Below are positions 1 through 11,652 of a stretch of 64,000 nucleotides of DNA, in pieces. The notes beneath the pieces were generated by a model. That model saw only the letters and a list, made by a program, of their open reading frames with translations. It was not told the DNA's origin and did no database searches. Origin of the DNA: Scilla litardierei (taxonomy: Eukaryota > Streptophyta > Magnoliopsida > Asparagales > Asparagaceae). The translations under genes were made by a program, and so were the position numbers. Within the stretch, counting starts at the first letter, position 1, and each line of letters starts with the position of its first letter. The stretch is from assembly GCA_030789695.1 (NCBI GenBank), contig CM061141.1:194319689-194383688 (forward strand), read 5' to 3'.

Positions 1-1902
1 TGGTATGTTTTCAGCAATTCCCACCGGCTTAGTGATTTGCCCATCGACGAGTTGTATCTTCATGTCCGTGGCCTTAAGGTCAGTTCCCATATTTAATTTC
101 TTGAACATCGTAAGGGGCATGAGGCTCACGCTTGCTCCCAAATCCACTAGAGCTTTCTGAAGGGGAACTCCTCCAAGCGGGCTAGGAATTCAGAAACTAC
201 CGGGATCTAAAAACTTGGTCGGTGCCTTTTCTTTCTTGGTAAACCACATACTTTGCTCGGTGAGCATGACCATTTCTTTTCGCTTCTTTTCCGCGATCAA
301 ATCCTTGAGAAACTTTGCATAGGACGGGATTTCGATGATTGCATCTAAGAACGGGATGTTCAAGCTTACTCCTCACAAGTACTCCAAAAATTTGACGAGC
401 CTCTTCTCAATCCTTGCCTTTGCCAACCGTTGTGGGACTGGTACTGGTGGCAATAAGTTCGCTCCTCGCGTGGCCTCTCTACTTCAGATTTTTCACCATT
501 GCTCGCCGCTTTTGGGTCCTTCTCTTCATTGACCGACTCCTTTTCAACCGAAATTTCCTCCCTCGGTTCCTTTTCTTGAGTCATGGAAGGAGTAGTGTCC
601 TTCCCACCTCTAGTAGTTACCGCCACGACTGCATTGATGTGGCCGGTGTTGCTTCGTGGGTTTTGTTTCGATTGAGCCGGTAATTGTTGATTGGTCTTGT
701 TAAGCAATGTGAGTTGCTCCGCCAACTGTGCCACAACGGTGTTGAGGGAATCTTGTTGAGCCATCATTCTTGCATTAATCTTCTTTTGTTCGACCATGAA
801 TTCATCAACCCTTACTTCGTGGTCCGACCTTGGCAGTGCTTGTGGTGGGTTGGGTGTCCTCTACCCTTGATTGTATCTCAGGGGTCTATAGGCCCCGCTT
901 GTTGCCTCGGTGGGTAGTTTTATTGGTTGGGCGGCCTCTGTTTATACTGTGGTTGTTGCAGAGGCCGGGCTTGTGTTTGTTGTAGTAGGGGTTGCTGTTG
1001 TGGTGGAGTCAAGGCTACATCATTATTGGCGTATGAAAATTCAGGGTGACCCCTTGCAGCCAGGTTCACCCAATAACCGCTACTCCCTGCAACATATTGA
1101 GCTTTCTCTATAGCTCCGTCTCTTAGCTCCCATCCAACGAAAATAATCTGACTTTGATCATGCCTGTCGCTCATGCTTCCTCTGGGTGCAGACGCGTTGG
1201 AAGCTCCATGTGGCTCGCTCACCAACTTTTCCAATCTCTCTACGGCTTTATGAAGGGAATCAAATTTTGTAGAGAGCTCCGCCACCGCTTTTGCCTCATA
1301 GATGCTAGCCGGCTTTAAGGTTGACAAAGAATGTACCCTTTCGTCAGTCCACTACTGATAATTCGAGGCCATCTCCTCAATTAAGGCCGTAGCGTCATCC
1401 GGTGTCTTTGCCAATATGGCTCCATTGGCGGTTGCATCAATTATTTGCTTTATGCTCTGTTGCAATCCATTGTAGAAGCTATGCACAAGCTCCCACGGCT
1501 CGATGCTATGATAGGGGCATTGGTGTTGGAGGTCCTTGAAACGCTCCCACGCCTCATATAAAGTCTCCTGAGGGCCTTGCTTGAAGGACATCCAGGTTCT
1601 TCGTATCTTAATAGTCTTGGATGGCGGATAGAATTTGTTGACAAATGCGCTCGCCAGCTCATCCCAAGTGGTGAAGATCCCCTCGGCTTGTGTCCTCAGC
1701 CAATACAAAGCCTCATCACGAAGAGTAAACTGGAAGAGGTGCATTCGAATAGCATCTGCTGGCACTCCAAGCATCTAGAAAGTAGCGCACTTCGCCAAGA
1801 ACAGTTGCAAATGGTAGTGCAGGTTCTCTTGAGAATTCCCATAGAATGGGTCTTGTTGCATCAACACTACAAGTCCTGTCTTCAACTCAAAATTCTTGTC
1901 GG
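1..1902 (-). pseudogene. Athila-like Ty3/gypsy gag-protease, decayed, 3' part outside the window
   Basis: Structural gag and the start of the protease of an LTR retrotransposon, read right to left. The gag core is clearest at 1352-1774: the stretch with LFQFTLRDEALYWL, followed by TTWDELASAFVNKFYPP, is the usual retrotrans_gag pattern. The upstream part (1775-1900) continues in the same frame after one stop codon. A linker rich in Q and E/K follows (366-1327). At the left edge (1-205) a retropepsin-like segment is readable with the motif VDLGASVSLMP, where DLG replaces DTG as is usual in Athila-type elements. An in-frame stop lies just before it. Several stops and frame changes show that the copy is dead. 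RT, integrase and the 3' LTR lie beyond the left edge. Assignment to Athila rests on the DLGAS motif and the primer site type. Confidence 0.8.
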
Positions 1903-1917
1903 CCGTCAACGGCGCCA
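1903..1917 (-). other. Primer binding site of the Athila-like element
   Basis: On the minus strand TGGCGCCGTTGACGG lies a few bases inside the LTR end. It resembles the TGGCGCCGTTGCC primer site common in Athila-type gypsy elements. It marks the inner boundary of the 5' LTR at about 1923. Confidence 0.65.
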
Positions 1918-1922
1918 AAAAC

Positions 1923-2926
1923 TGGATCGGACCCCAAATACACACCCCGGGAGGACACGCTTGTAGTCTTACCGCAAGCGCACGGTGTAGTGGCAAGCAG
2001 GTATCGAACACAAGGAGGACTAATGACGGTACTCTATTTTGATCACTAAGCTATTGGTGGAAGAATGGTTTGTAAAATGTTGTCACATTCGTTCAATCAA
2101 AAATTCGAATTCAATACTATAAAGGCATCTTGGGCTAGGGAATCCCCACTACAGATCGTCATTCATCTTGTGAATCGTGAATCTCAATGTTGCGAGACTT
2201 GAATTGAGGTGAACTAGTCGTAACTAAATAGAGAACCTAGCTCACGCTCTCGCGCTATTGCCGGTCTATAGCAACCTAGGTTAGGGCCCACTCTCGTGCA
2301 AACCCTAACCTAAGACGCTAGCATGAGGATCGACATCATCGTCCAATCGCACCTCGAGCCCACTCTCGTGCAAACTCGAGTTACGACCTAGGTTGTGATA
2401 GTTCGTATTCGTTCAATCTCTTTCAAACGAATATGGGTATAGATTTATAATGAAAATCCTAGCCTTGGCCCAATCTCTTGTAAACCAAGTCTAGAGAATC
2501 TCGATTATAAACCTAAATCGAATATCTAGGCCTTCCCATCGGTTAGAATCCAATCTCTTGCAAACCCCAAACGATGGAAATTCCTTGCTATTCGTAATAA
2601 CTCAATCACAACCGAACCTTCTATCAATTCTAGCAACATATGAATCCATTCATCACAATTCTAAAATCGAATCCATATGGTTCATCCCCATGCCCTAGAA
2701 CAGCGGAACTACCCGCAATTCATCATAGAAATAACAGAATAAACGAATAAAAGCATATAGCAATTCATAGTTGGAAGAAAGCAATTCATAAAAATGAGAA
2801 ATTTCAAAAAGAAGAACAAACCAGATCTCCAATCTTCAATCTCTAAAGAGGAATTACAATTAGAATTAAGCTAAAACCTAATTTCTGGTCTCTCCCTAAA
2901 CTAGGATGAAAACTAGCCTTAAATAC
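1923..2926 (-). repeat. 5' LTR of the Athila-like element, inner part
   Basis: Non-coding sequence between the primer site and the solo LTR insertion. The rest of this LTR is at 15836-16605, giving about 1.77 kb when the insertion is discounted. A TATTTAAGG TATA-like box on the minus strand lies next to the insertion point. The interior holds several copies of a short phrase built on 'CTCTCGTGCAAAC'. No open frame of note. Confidence 0.65.
2922..2926. other. Target-site duplication of the solo LTR (left copy)
   Basis: AATAC directly precedes the LTR start at 2927 and recurs at 15831-15835 directly after the LTR end. Confidence 0.85.
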
Positions 2927-4329
2927 TGTAACGGCCTGTATTTTAGACGTGTTTTAGATCGTGTGTACCTGTATCTTATTTCAGTCGTTCGGATAATTCT
3001 TTGTCCGTACGTTCTTTGTTACGCGTCGACGTGTACACGTCTCTGTTTTTCGTTTTTTACCGTATCATAATTAATTAACCATCAAGTTTAACTAATTACT
3101 TTAACTTAATTATCTTACTAATTACACTTTGCTAATCACTTCTAAAAGTTACTAATTACTTTAATTCATTTATTTTACTAATTACATTTAATTTTACTTA
3201 ATTACTTAATTACTTTAATCCTCTAACCTCCTATCTTAACTCATCATTCAGGTTTAATTTTAAAACACAAAGTTAGAGGAACAAACACGTTTCTATGAAC
3301 CAGGTTCCTCCCCCTAAAAGATTAGTCAAGTTTACATTAAATTCACATCCTAATCAACAAACCTAACCTATTTGATTAAAAATTTATGGCATGCTTAAAC
3401 ATTCATAACCCAACTCACGTTTTGAAGGCAGATACATTCCCCTAAAAATGTTAGTCAAAAGATTACATTAATTTTTGTCGAAATCAAAAACCTAATCTAA
3501 TTGAATTGCTTTGACCAAAGGAAAACCTTGTTCCCCTGCTAATCTTCTTAAGGACGTCTTCTCCCCTGCAAAATCATTCTGCAAATCAGTTTCACCAAAT
3601 CAGATCTGAAACATTTCAGCCCCAAAATCAATACCCCAAATCAGAACCCAATTTCTCAATCCCCTCAAACAAATCAGCTTGCCAAAATCCTCCACCAAAT
3701 TCATCAAAACCAGATCACATCAAACCCAAAAACAACTTCAGATCTGAAGTTAAAATCAAAACAAACCAAACCTAATCCAAAACAAACTTCAGATCTATCC
3801 TTTATTCCTCCTTCCCGAATTCTCCGTCGCTTGAAGGCCAGCCCACCCGCGTGCATTGCTCTAGCTCCGACCAACCCAACCTTGCACCGCCGATCCCTAT
3901 GCGCGCACCGTCGTGCTGTAGAACGTCTCGCACGTGCTGCTACCGGGAGCCACCGCGCACCGCCTGTGCTGCTGTGCGACCGCCGGAGAGCTGCCCGCAG
4001 CTGTCGTGAGGTCGCCGCCGGTTTCCCCCATCCTCACACGCGTGAGTGCCTCCATGTGTGCGTGAGTTTCAGAGGTCCCCCCATTGCGTGAACTTCCCTT
4101 GGCTGCAAACAAAGAATTTAAAAAAAGAACAAAGAATGAAGAGAAGAGACAGCCAGGAGTTAAAGAGAAAGATAAAGAAAGAAAAGAATGGAGATAGAGT
4201 TAAGAATGACAGAAGAGAGAGAAAGAGATAGATAAGTATGATATTATTATTTGTTAGAGTAGGTGTAGAGTAGGTGTACTATTAATGTAATTTTAAATTT
4301 GTAATTATCTTAGTAAAGTTAGTTAGTAG
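2927..4329 (+). repeat. Tekay-like solo LTR, left part
   Basis: Begins TGTAACGGCC, the same type of start as the Tekay LTR on the other strand (TGTAACGACTG). It is interrupted at 4329/4330 by the complete Tekay element and resumes at 14146. Joined length is about 3.09 kb. There is no primer site, coding region or second LTR, and a 5-bp duplication flanks it, so it is a solo LTR left by recombination. It is AT-rich at first, then GC-rich around 3830-4090, where the open frames are not gene-like. Confidence 0.8.
4325..4329. other. Target-site duplication of the Tekay element (left copy)
   Basis: AGTAG; the identical 5 bp is at 14141-14145, directly after the right LTR. Confidence 0.9.
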
Positions 4330-6824
4330 TGTCACGACCCGCTTCCCTAAAATGGAGGCGAGACGTGAAAAGGTCCGCACGAGAGTGGAGCTGTGAAGCC
4401 CCAAACCCGATAAGCGTCAATAAAATATAAGCAGGTCCCTGTAACCACAACGGAACAACAATAATAACACAAGGAGAGACTGAAATAAAATCTCACATCT
4501 CATAATTTGTCCAACATGAAAATAAGTTCAACATCCAGAAAAGCCACCAGGCTAAAAAAGAGTCTAAAGGCCCAGAACAAGGCCAACAAAAGCAACAACA
4601 TAACAAAGTATAGGTGCTACGCACCGATAACAAAACAACTGTCTAAACAAAAGGGAAACACAACGAAGACACTAGGACTGGTCCCCAGTGTCCACGTACT
4701 CCCCGTCAAACACAAGCTCGGGCTCGGCATCAGCAAACACCTCGTCCTCAACAAGGTACTCAGGCTCAGGATCTAACATGTGTCACCCAAAAGAGTAAAG
4801 GGGCACATGTCAGCAAGTCTAAAAGACTTGGGCAAGGAAACTGAAAGTAAGGCAACTAGCAACCTAGCAATTTAGTATGCATGACATGGCAGTTATAACA
4901 TGAGTGCACAATTAAGACATGTTGAACAACAAGTACAAGAGTACAATTATCGGGACAAGTCAAGAGTAGCCAAGCTACTAACATTCTCAATCAATTCATA
5001 TTGTTTTGTAGGTGTTTACGCCCTTTAGCTGAATGGTACATCATTCACACCGATCGGCACTAAACACAATTCACGTTTCACTGTTGTTTGTAGATGTTTA
5101 CGCCCTTCAGCTGAATGGTTCATCATTCACACCGATCGGCACTAAACACTACCCCACCCCAGAGTTTACGTCTTACAACTGCAGTTGCTGATCAGGCAGA
5201 CCCCCAGTTGAATGACCGCTTAACCCTTACCCCATCCCACACGTAAACAAGCCAGGGTCCCTGCACATGAGCCCAGCAAGTGAGCCAGGGTTGCCCCGCA
5301 CGGGAGCTTGTTTCTTAGTTCACAATTCAATATCGAGCGTTGGGGTTAGCAACTCATTATGATCGCTTCTGGTCACGAGCCAGGAAACACAAGTATTGTA
5401 GCGATGCTACGCAATCACGGGATCACTTAAAGAATGCAATGACATGACAACTAAATTGCGTACCGTTAATGGAATTTAAACATGACATGGAAATTGTGCA
5501 ACATGCTAAATGTCGGAACTAGCTTCGTTGTCAAGCTAGTTCCCCAATTTGTGCCTAGGCGAGTATCATTTCGTCGCCTAGCCTCTTTTACGCCTACAAC
5601 AAGCAAATGGCCTAAAACGTGGCCTAAACCCTAAGTGGCAAGTTTCACTTGCCTAGCACAGGGGATGACGACCACTTCGTCACACGGATGCCAATCTACG
5701 GGGAAATCGCTGTTATGGGGGAACAATCATCAAACAACATGAAATTTTATTAGGGTTTCATAAAAATACCAATAGGCTATGAAAACATAGAGGAATCGAT
5801 TTCTTACCGAGAGGAAACGGAAGAAACACTCCGGAGAACCCTAGGACCAGATCTGGAAACAAATAGAGAAGTTTGGAGAAACTAGGGTTTTTGGGGGATT
5901 TTGGGGATTTTGGGGATTTGATGTAAATTTGGGGAAGATGAGAGGTAGATAGAGTGGATGGATGGTTTGGATGATGGATTTAGGGCTTGGAATGAAGGAA
6001 TGAAGCTTGGAGGAAGATGGGGGCTCAATGGGGGAGATTTTAGGGTTTTGGGTCGTGAGGGAGGAAGAAGAAACGTTTGGGAGGGGTATAAATAGGTTGG
6101 GCTGGCAGCTGCCCAGAAATTAGGGTTTCAACACAGGTTAGTCGGTCAAAGAGCAACCACTGACCGACTAGTTTGGCAACTAGTCGGTCGGTCGACCAAC
6201 GCAGACCGACTAAGTGTAAACAGTAACTTCTGAACGAAAATAGGATTTTAGAATTAGTCGGTCCATGAACAAATACTGACCGACTAGTTTTGCATCTAGT
6301 CGGTCGATGAACGTTCTTAGACCGACTAAGAGTGAACAGTATTGATACTAAAATTTAGATGATGAGTTAGTCGGTTAAAGAAGCATTGCTGACCGACTAG
6401 TTTGCAACCTAGTCGGTCAACCAACGTTCTTAGACCGACTAACGATAAACAGTAACTCCTGAGAAATTTAGAAAGCCAACTAGTCGGTCCAAGAAGGATT
6501 GCCGACCGACTGGATCGTCATCTAGTCGGTCGGTGCCCCTTCTTATACCGGCTAATGAGCACAAAAAGTTCCGATACGGAGCGCGGGGCCCCGGGATCGA
6601 TTCCTAAGACTCCTAGGCTTGATCTAATAGTAAGATACGACCGTTATGAAGTCCGTCACGAATGACATACTTCGAAATCGACAATCCTAAGGAAGAAATG
6701 AGAAAATACGACGAATCGATCGAAAATGAAAGCTACGGAGACGAAAAACACACATGAGGAGAAAATCCACCAAAACATATATTATATTAAAATAAATCCA
6801 AACACATGAAAAGCAGTCGTTACA
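4330..6824 (-). repeat. 3' LTR of the Tekay element
   Basis: TG...CA ends; on the minus strand it starts TGTAACGACTG and ends GGGTCGTGACA. It contains four tandem units of about 110-115 bp (about 6138-6560) built from inverted AGTCGGTC/GACCGACT pairs, and a second local duplication around 5009-5150. The short frames in it are not genes. Confidence 0.95.
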
Positions 6825-6837
6825 TCCTCCCCAACTT
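6825..6837 (-). other. Polypurine tract of the Tekay element
   Basis: Minus-strand AAGTTGGGGAGGA immediately upstream of the 3' LTR. This is the expected plus-strand primer for reverse transcription. Confidence 0.8.
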
Positions 6838-6870
6838 AAGAAAAATTCCGTCCTCGGAATTTCCAAATAC

Positions 6871-9800
6871 TCACGAGTCCGGAAACAAAAGTGGGAAACA
6901 CTCTCGCATCTCATCCTCATTCTCCCAAGTAGACTCTCCAGGTGAGCCGTGTCGCCACATCACCCTCACAAGATTGACAATCTTGTTCCGAAGCGATTTC
7001 TGACGCCTGTCCAGAATCTGCACTGGATCCTGGTCATACGTCATATCGGGGCGAACGGTAATCTCTGAAAAATCCACAGCATGAGATGGATCGCTAATGT
7101 ATCGACGAAGCTGCGACACATGGAAAACATTGTGAACTCCTTCCAAAGATGGCGGCAAGGCCAAGCGATAAGCTACCTCACCAACCCTCTCCAAAACGTC
7201 AAACGGTCCAATGTATCGCGGGCTCAACTTCCCACGCTTCCCGAAACGAATCACACCGCGATTCGGGGAAATCTTCAAGAACACATGGTCGCCCGGCTGA
7301 AACTCCAAAGGACGACGTTTAGCATCCGCCCAATGCTTAAAACGGTCCTGAGCAATCCTCAACCTCTCCCGAATATTCCTGACGATATCCACGGCCTCCA
7401 CGATCATCTCAGGTCCAAACAACTCCCGATCACCAACGTCATCCCAACTCAATGGCGATCGACATTTCCTCCCATAAAGAGCGGCGAAAGGCGCCATGCC
7501 AATACTCGCCTGGAAGCTGTTGTTGTAAGAGAACTCCACCAAATGCAGATGGTCCTCCCACGAACCCTTGAAATCCAACATGCACGCCCTCAGCATGTCT
7601 TCCAAAATCTGAATCGTCCTCTCGGACTGGCCATCCGTCTGCAGATGGTACACCGTACTGAAACTCAGACGCGTACCCAAACTCTTCTGCAAACTCTGCC
7701 AGAACTGAGATGTGAACCTCGTGTCTCTGTCAGACACGATACTCACGGGGACTCCATGAAGTCGCACGACCTCCTGCACGATTCACGTTACATCACTATC
7801 CACACTAGGAAAAGGAAATAAAAACGGAGAGTAAAGAATTTACCTCCATATATCTCCTCGCTAGCGCCTCAGTGGACTGTCCCACTCGGAACGGAATAAA
7901 ATGCGTAGATTTGGTCAATCGATCTACAATCACCCAAATCGCGTCATTCTGCTTCGGACTCCGAGGTAGTCCAGTCATGAAATCCATAGTGATGTGTTGC
8001 CATTTCCACTCCGGAATCGGAAGCGGTTGTAGCAACCCGGCCGAACGCTGATGCTCCGCCTTCACTTGCTGGCAAACCAAGCACTTGGCTACACTCCGAG
8101 CCACGCTTCTCTTCATACCATGCCACCAATAATTCAGACGGAGATCCTGGTACATCTTGGTGCCACCAGGATGCACAGAATACGGCGAACTGTGTGCCTC
8201 CACCATCAGCTCCTCTCTGATATCCCCAGCTGGCACACACAACCTGGCTCCGAACCTCAGCGAGCCATCCTCATGAATCAAAAAGTCAGTCTGCAGACCG
8301 GCTTCCACCTGCTCCCGAATCTTCACCAGCTTCGGATCCTCAGCCTGGCCAGCCTTAATCCGATCCACGATCGTCGACTGTACCTGCATGTACATCAACG
8401 ACGAAGCCTCCCCAAGAAGAACAACCTCCACGCCAGACTCGCAAAAATCCTGCTGCAATCTCCACTGCGAGGTCAAAATCATCACCGCTGGAAGCCTACT
8501 CAAAGCATCCGGAACCACATTCACCTTGCCAGGGTGAAACTGCAAATCAATCTCATAATCCGCCATAAGCTCCAACCATCGACGCTGTCGCATGTTGAGC
8601 TCCTTCTGAGTGAAAATATACTTCAAGCTTTTGTGCTCGGTGAAAATATTCACTTTCTCACTCAGCAAGAAGTGCCTCCAAATTTTGAGCGCAAATACAA
8701 CAGCAGCCAACTCCAAATCATGCGTCGGGTAATTCTTCTCATGAACCTTAAGCTGACGGGACGCAAACGCCACAACATGCCCATGCTGATGCAACACACA
8801 ACCGAGACCCTTACCAGAAGCATCGCAAAAGATCTTAAATCCACCGCTGCGATCAGGCACAACCAAAATAGTGGCAGTCGTCAACCTCTCCTTCAGAATA
8901 CCAAAAGCATTCTCACAATCACCCGACCAAACGAAAGCAACATCCTTCCGCGTCAACCTGGTCATTGGCTCAGCAATACGAGAAAAGTCCTTAATGAATC
9001 GCCGATAATAACCAGCAAGTCCAAGGAAACTCCGAATCTCAGACGCAGACGACAGAACAGGCCACTCCCTGATGGCCCGAATCTTCTCGGGATCCACTGA
9101 AATACCATCTCCAGTCACCACATGCCCGAGAAAAGCAACTCTATCCAGCCAAAACTCGCACTTCGAAAACTTAGCATACAACCGATGCTTCCTCAAAATC
9201 TCCAACACCGTCCTTAAGTGCGAGGCATGCTCTTCCTCCGACTTCGAATAGATCAGAATGTCGTCAATAAAGATAACGACAAACTTATCCAAAAAGTCGT
9301 AGAAAATCAGGTTCATCAGATTCATGAAAACTGCGGGCGCGTTAGTTACGCCGAAAGGCATAACCACGAACTCATAGTGTCCATACTTCGTCCTGAACGC
9401 TGTCTTCGGAACATCACCCTTCTTCACCTTCAACTGATGGTAACCACTTCTCAGATCCAATTTAGAAAACACCCTCGAACCTCCAAGCTGATCAAAAATA
9501 TCATCGATGCGAGGCAACGGGTATTTATTCTTAATGGTCACCGCATTCAACTCCCGATAGTCCACGCACATGCGACGCGAACCATCCTTCTTCTTTACCA
9601 GCAACACCGGTGCTCCCCACGGAGACACGCTAGGATTAATATAACCCTTCTGCAAAAGCTCATCCAACTGCTTCCGCAACTCTTCCAATTCTGCAGGTGC
9701 CATACGATACGGCGCCTTCGAAATCGGCTGCGCACCCGGAACAAGATCAATAGAAAATTCCAAAGCTCGATCAGGTGGCAAACCAGACATCTCCTCGGGG

Positions 9801-10263
9801 AAGACGTCACCGAAATCACGCACCACCGCTGGCCACTCAAGCTCCATCTGCATAGCCACAGCCTCCACCGGCCTGGCCCGAAATCTGATAGGACCAAGAG
9901 AACTGCTACCACGACTGAACTCAAATACTGGATGTCCGGGAATCTCGAACACCACCTTCTTCCTCTGACAGTCGATCGTAGCATCGAAGCTCGCAAGCCA
10001 GTCCATCCCAAGAACTACATCATAGTTGATGATGTCGTGGACGATGAAATCAGCGAAAAGCTCATGTCCACAGACCACCAACGAGCAAGAATTGCAACCA
10101 CGATGCACCGAGACCACGCCATTCCCTGTAACGATATTCCAACTCTTGGAAAGAGGGGACGTCGACAAGGAATGCCTCTCCACGAAGCTCCGAGAAATAA
10201 TGCACATCGATGCACCAGAGTCAAAGAGGACTCGTGCAGGAAATGTGCACACCGAAACCACAC
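6871..10263 (-). CDS. pol: Tekay pol: protease, reverse transcriptase, RNase H, integrase, split by a 70-nt intron-like gap
   Basis: Replication polyprotein of the chromovirus. From the right: retropepsin with LFDSGAS; RT with the DLRSGYHQ block and the catalytic FIDDIL (YxDD-type) motif; RNase H beginning [10 protein letters not shown]; integrase HHCC zinc finger (H near [11 protein letters not shown], then CLVC) and the DDE core ([16 protein letters not shown], then E in the SERTIQ region). The C-terminal region ends in a chromodomain-like WRHG...TWE tail. The right-hand block (7844-10263) and the left-hand block (6871-7773) are both open. Between them lies a 70-nt gap (7774-7843) with GT-AG ends that shifts the frame; removing it rejoins the integrase in phase. 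No other defect was seen in pol. Confidence 0.92.
7774..7843 (-). other. Intron-like gap 2 in Tekay integrase (70 nt, GT-AG)
   Basis: On the minus strand the gap starts GTAAAT after a codon for E and ends GTGCAG before the next integrase codons. Its length is not a multiple of three and it holds stop codons in the upstream frame. The conserved integrase sequence runs on directly across it, in phase 0. It is either a real short intron or a chance insertion with splice-like ends. Confidence 0.6.
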
Positions 10264-10376
10264 CTAACAATCAATTAACAATCAAACCCTAGTCTAGCAA
10301 ACAACCATGTTCAAGCAAACAACACAATCTAACAATCAAAACCAGCTAGGAAAGTAACAGCTAGATTGAGGATTAC
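10264..10376 (-). other. Intron-like gap 1 between Tekay gag and protease (113 nt, GT-AG)
   Basis: On the minus strand it begins GTAATC after the gag linker ending VDEVIAG and ends TTGTTAG, pyrimidine-rich, before the protease lead-in. Gag runs into stop codons inside it. Its removal joins gag and protease in one frame with a split codon. AT-rich compared with the flanking coding DNA. Confidence 0.6.
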
Positions 10377-11508
10377 CTGCGATAACCTCATCCACAGCCC
10401 CGCTCTCCGCAGCGGTCATCAGAAAAGCCTGCCTCCTCGACGGAACAGCCTGCTGAAAAGCCTGCCTCTGCGGAACAAGAGCTGCTCCACGTCCAGCAGG
10501 AACAGACGCTCGTTGCTGCAACGGCTGTGCTGCAACAGGTGCCCTCCGCAGCGGACCCGCATGCCGACAATCCTTCGCAACATGGGAAGCATCACCACAA
10601 ACCAGACACTGGCCCAGAAACTTTCGACACTGATCCTTGATATGGCCAGGCTTGCCGCAGAAATGGCAAGACTTCAGAATAGGCCCTCCTGGCCTCTTAA
10701 ACTGAGCAGACTGATTAGGCCTGAATCCAGGTCTAACCACAGCTCTCGCCTGTTCCACAGGCCTCTTCCCAGCACCAGCAATAGACCCCCTCCTCTGGTT
10801 CACGAGCAGCTCCTGCCTCTTGGCTGCTACTAGAACCTTCTGATAAGACTCCCAGTCAGAAGAGGTCACAAAACTCTGGAGCTCCGAAGCAAGTCCCTGC
10901 AGGAACCTCTGAGCTCTCTCCTCAGCGTCCTGCACCATCTTCGGCGCAAACCGACTCAGCCTCATGAACTCTTGGTGATAATGGTCCACCGTCGAGCTCC
11001 CCGGCTTCAAATCGATAAAACGCTGCAGCATCTCTTCCCTGGCAGCTTTCGGAAAGAACTCACCCTCAAATCTGGCCTTGAAGGTAGCCCAAGCTATCGG
11101 CTCCACCAACATCTTCTCTTCCGCATCCCACCAATTCCGAGCATTATCCTTGAGTTGCCTCTTCGCCAAATCAACCCATCCAGCCGGGGTGATCTTGGCC
11201 ATCTTCAGATTGTCCTCGATGTTTCGAATCCACTCATCGACAGCCAGAGGACCCTCAGAACCATCAAAATATGCGGGACCCAGCTCCCGAAATTGCTTCG
11301 CTCCTGGCTCAGAGCGAGGGGCATCCGGAAGAGCCCGGGCAGCTCGAGCAAGTGGAGCATTCTGGACTTACAGAAGCACGCCCTGCTGCACTTGCATCAT
11401 CTTGAGCATCATCCGCATCATCTCACCGCTGGTGGGTTCCCGCTCAGGCTCCTCATCATGAGGGAGCGCACCACTGCCCCCACCACGGGTGAAACGCCTT
11501 CCTGCCAT
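10377..11508 (-). pseudogene. gag: Tekay gag with one premature stop
   Basis: Nucleocapsid/capsid precursor. The start is the ATG at 11506-11508, giving MAGRRFTRGGG. The capsid core includes ARNWWDAEEKML and TFKARFEGEFFP. Two CCHC zinc knuckles follow: CHFCGKPGHIKDQC and CLVCGDASHVAKDC. The downstream linker is basic and glutamine-rich. A TAA codon at 11368-11370 breaks the frame about 46 codons in; otherwise it is open to the intron-like gap at 10376. With the stop the copy is probably not autonomous, unless translation restarts downstream. Confidence 0.88.
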
Positions 11509-11652
11509 CTAATGACACAGAGAACGAATCGGATTAGACTCATAGCTTATGACATCGGACGTTGAACTTAGTTTATTGGACATCCTAATATTATTATCGC
11601 TATTCCAAAAATCGAAGTTACAGAAGGACCTGCATGGGCCACCAACAAAACC

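Noticed and set aside
3831..4231. GC-rich frames in the solo LTR
   Set aside because: Short, overlapping on both strands, without family resemblance, inside LTR sequence.
4507..4776. Repeated 89/90-codon frames in the two Tekay LTRs (4507 and 11830)
   Set aside because: LTR sequence, low complexity, differing by an indel; no evidence of a protein.
8051..10267. Long plus-strand frames (349 codons twice)
   Set aside because: They are antisense shadows of the conserved Tekay pol on the minus strand.
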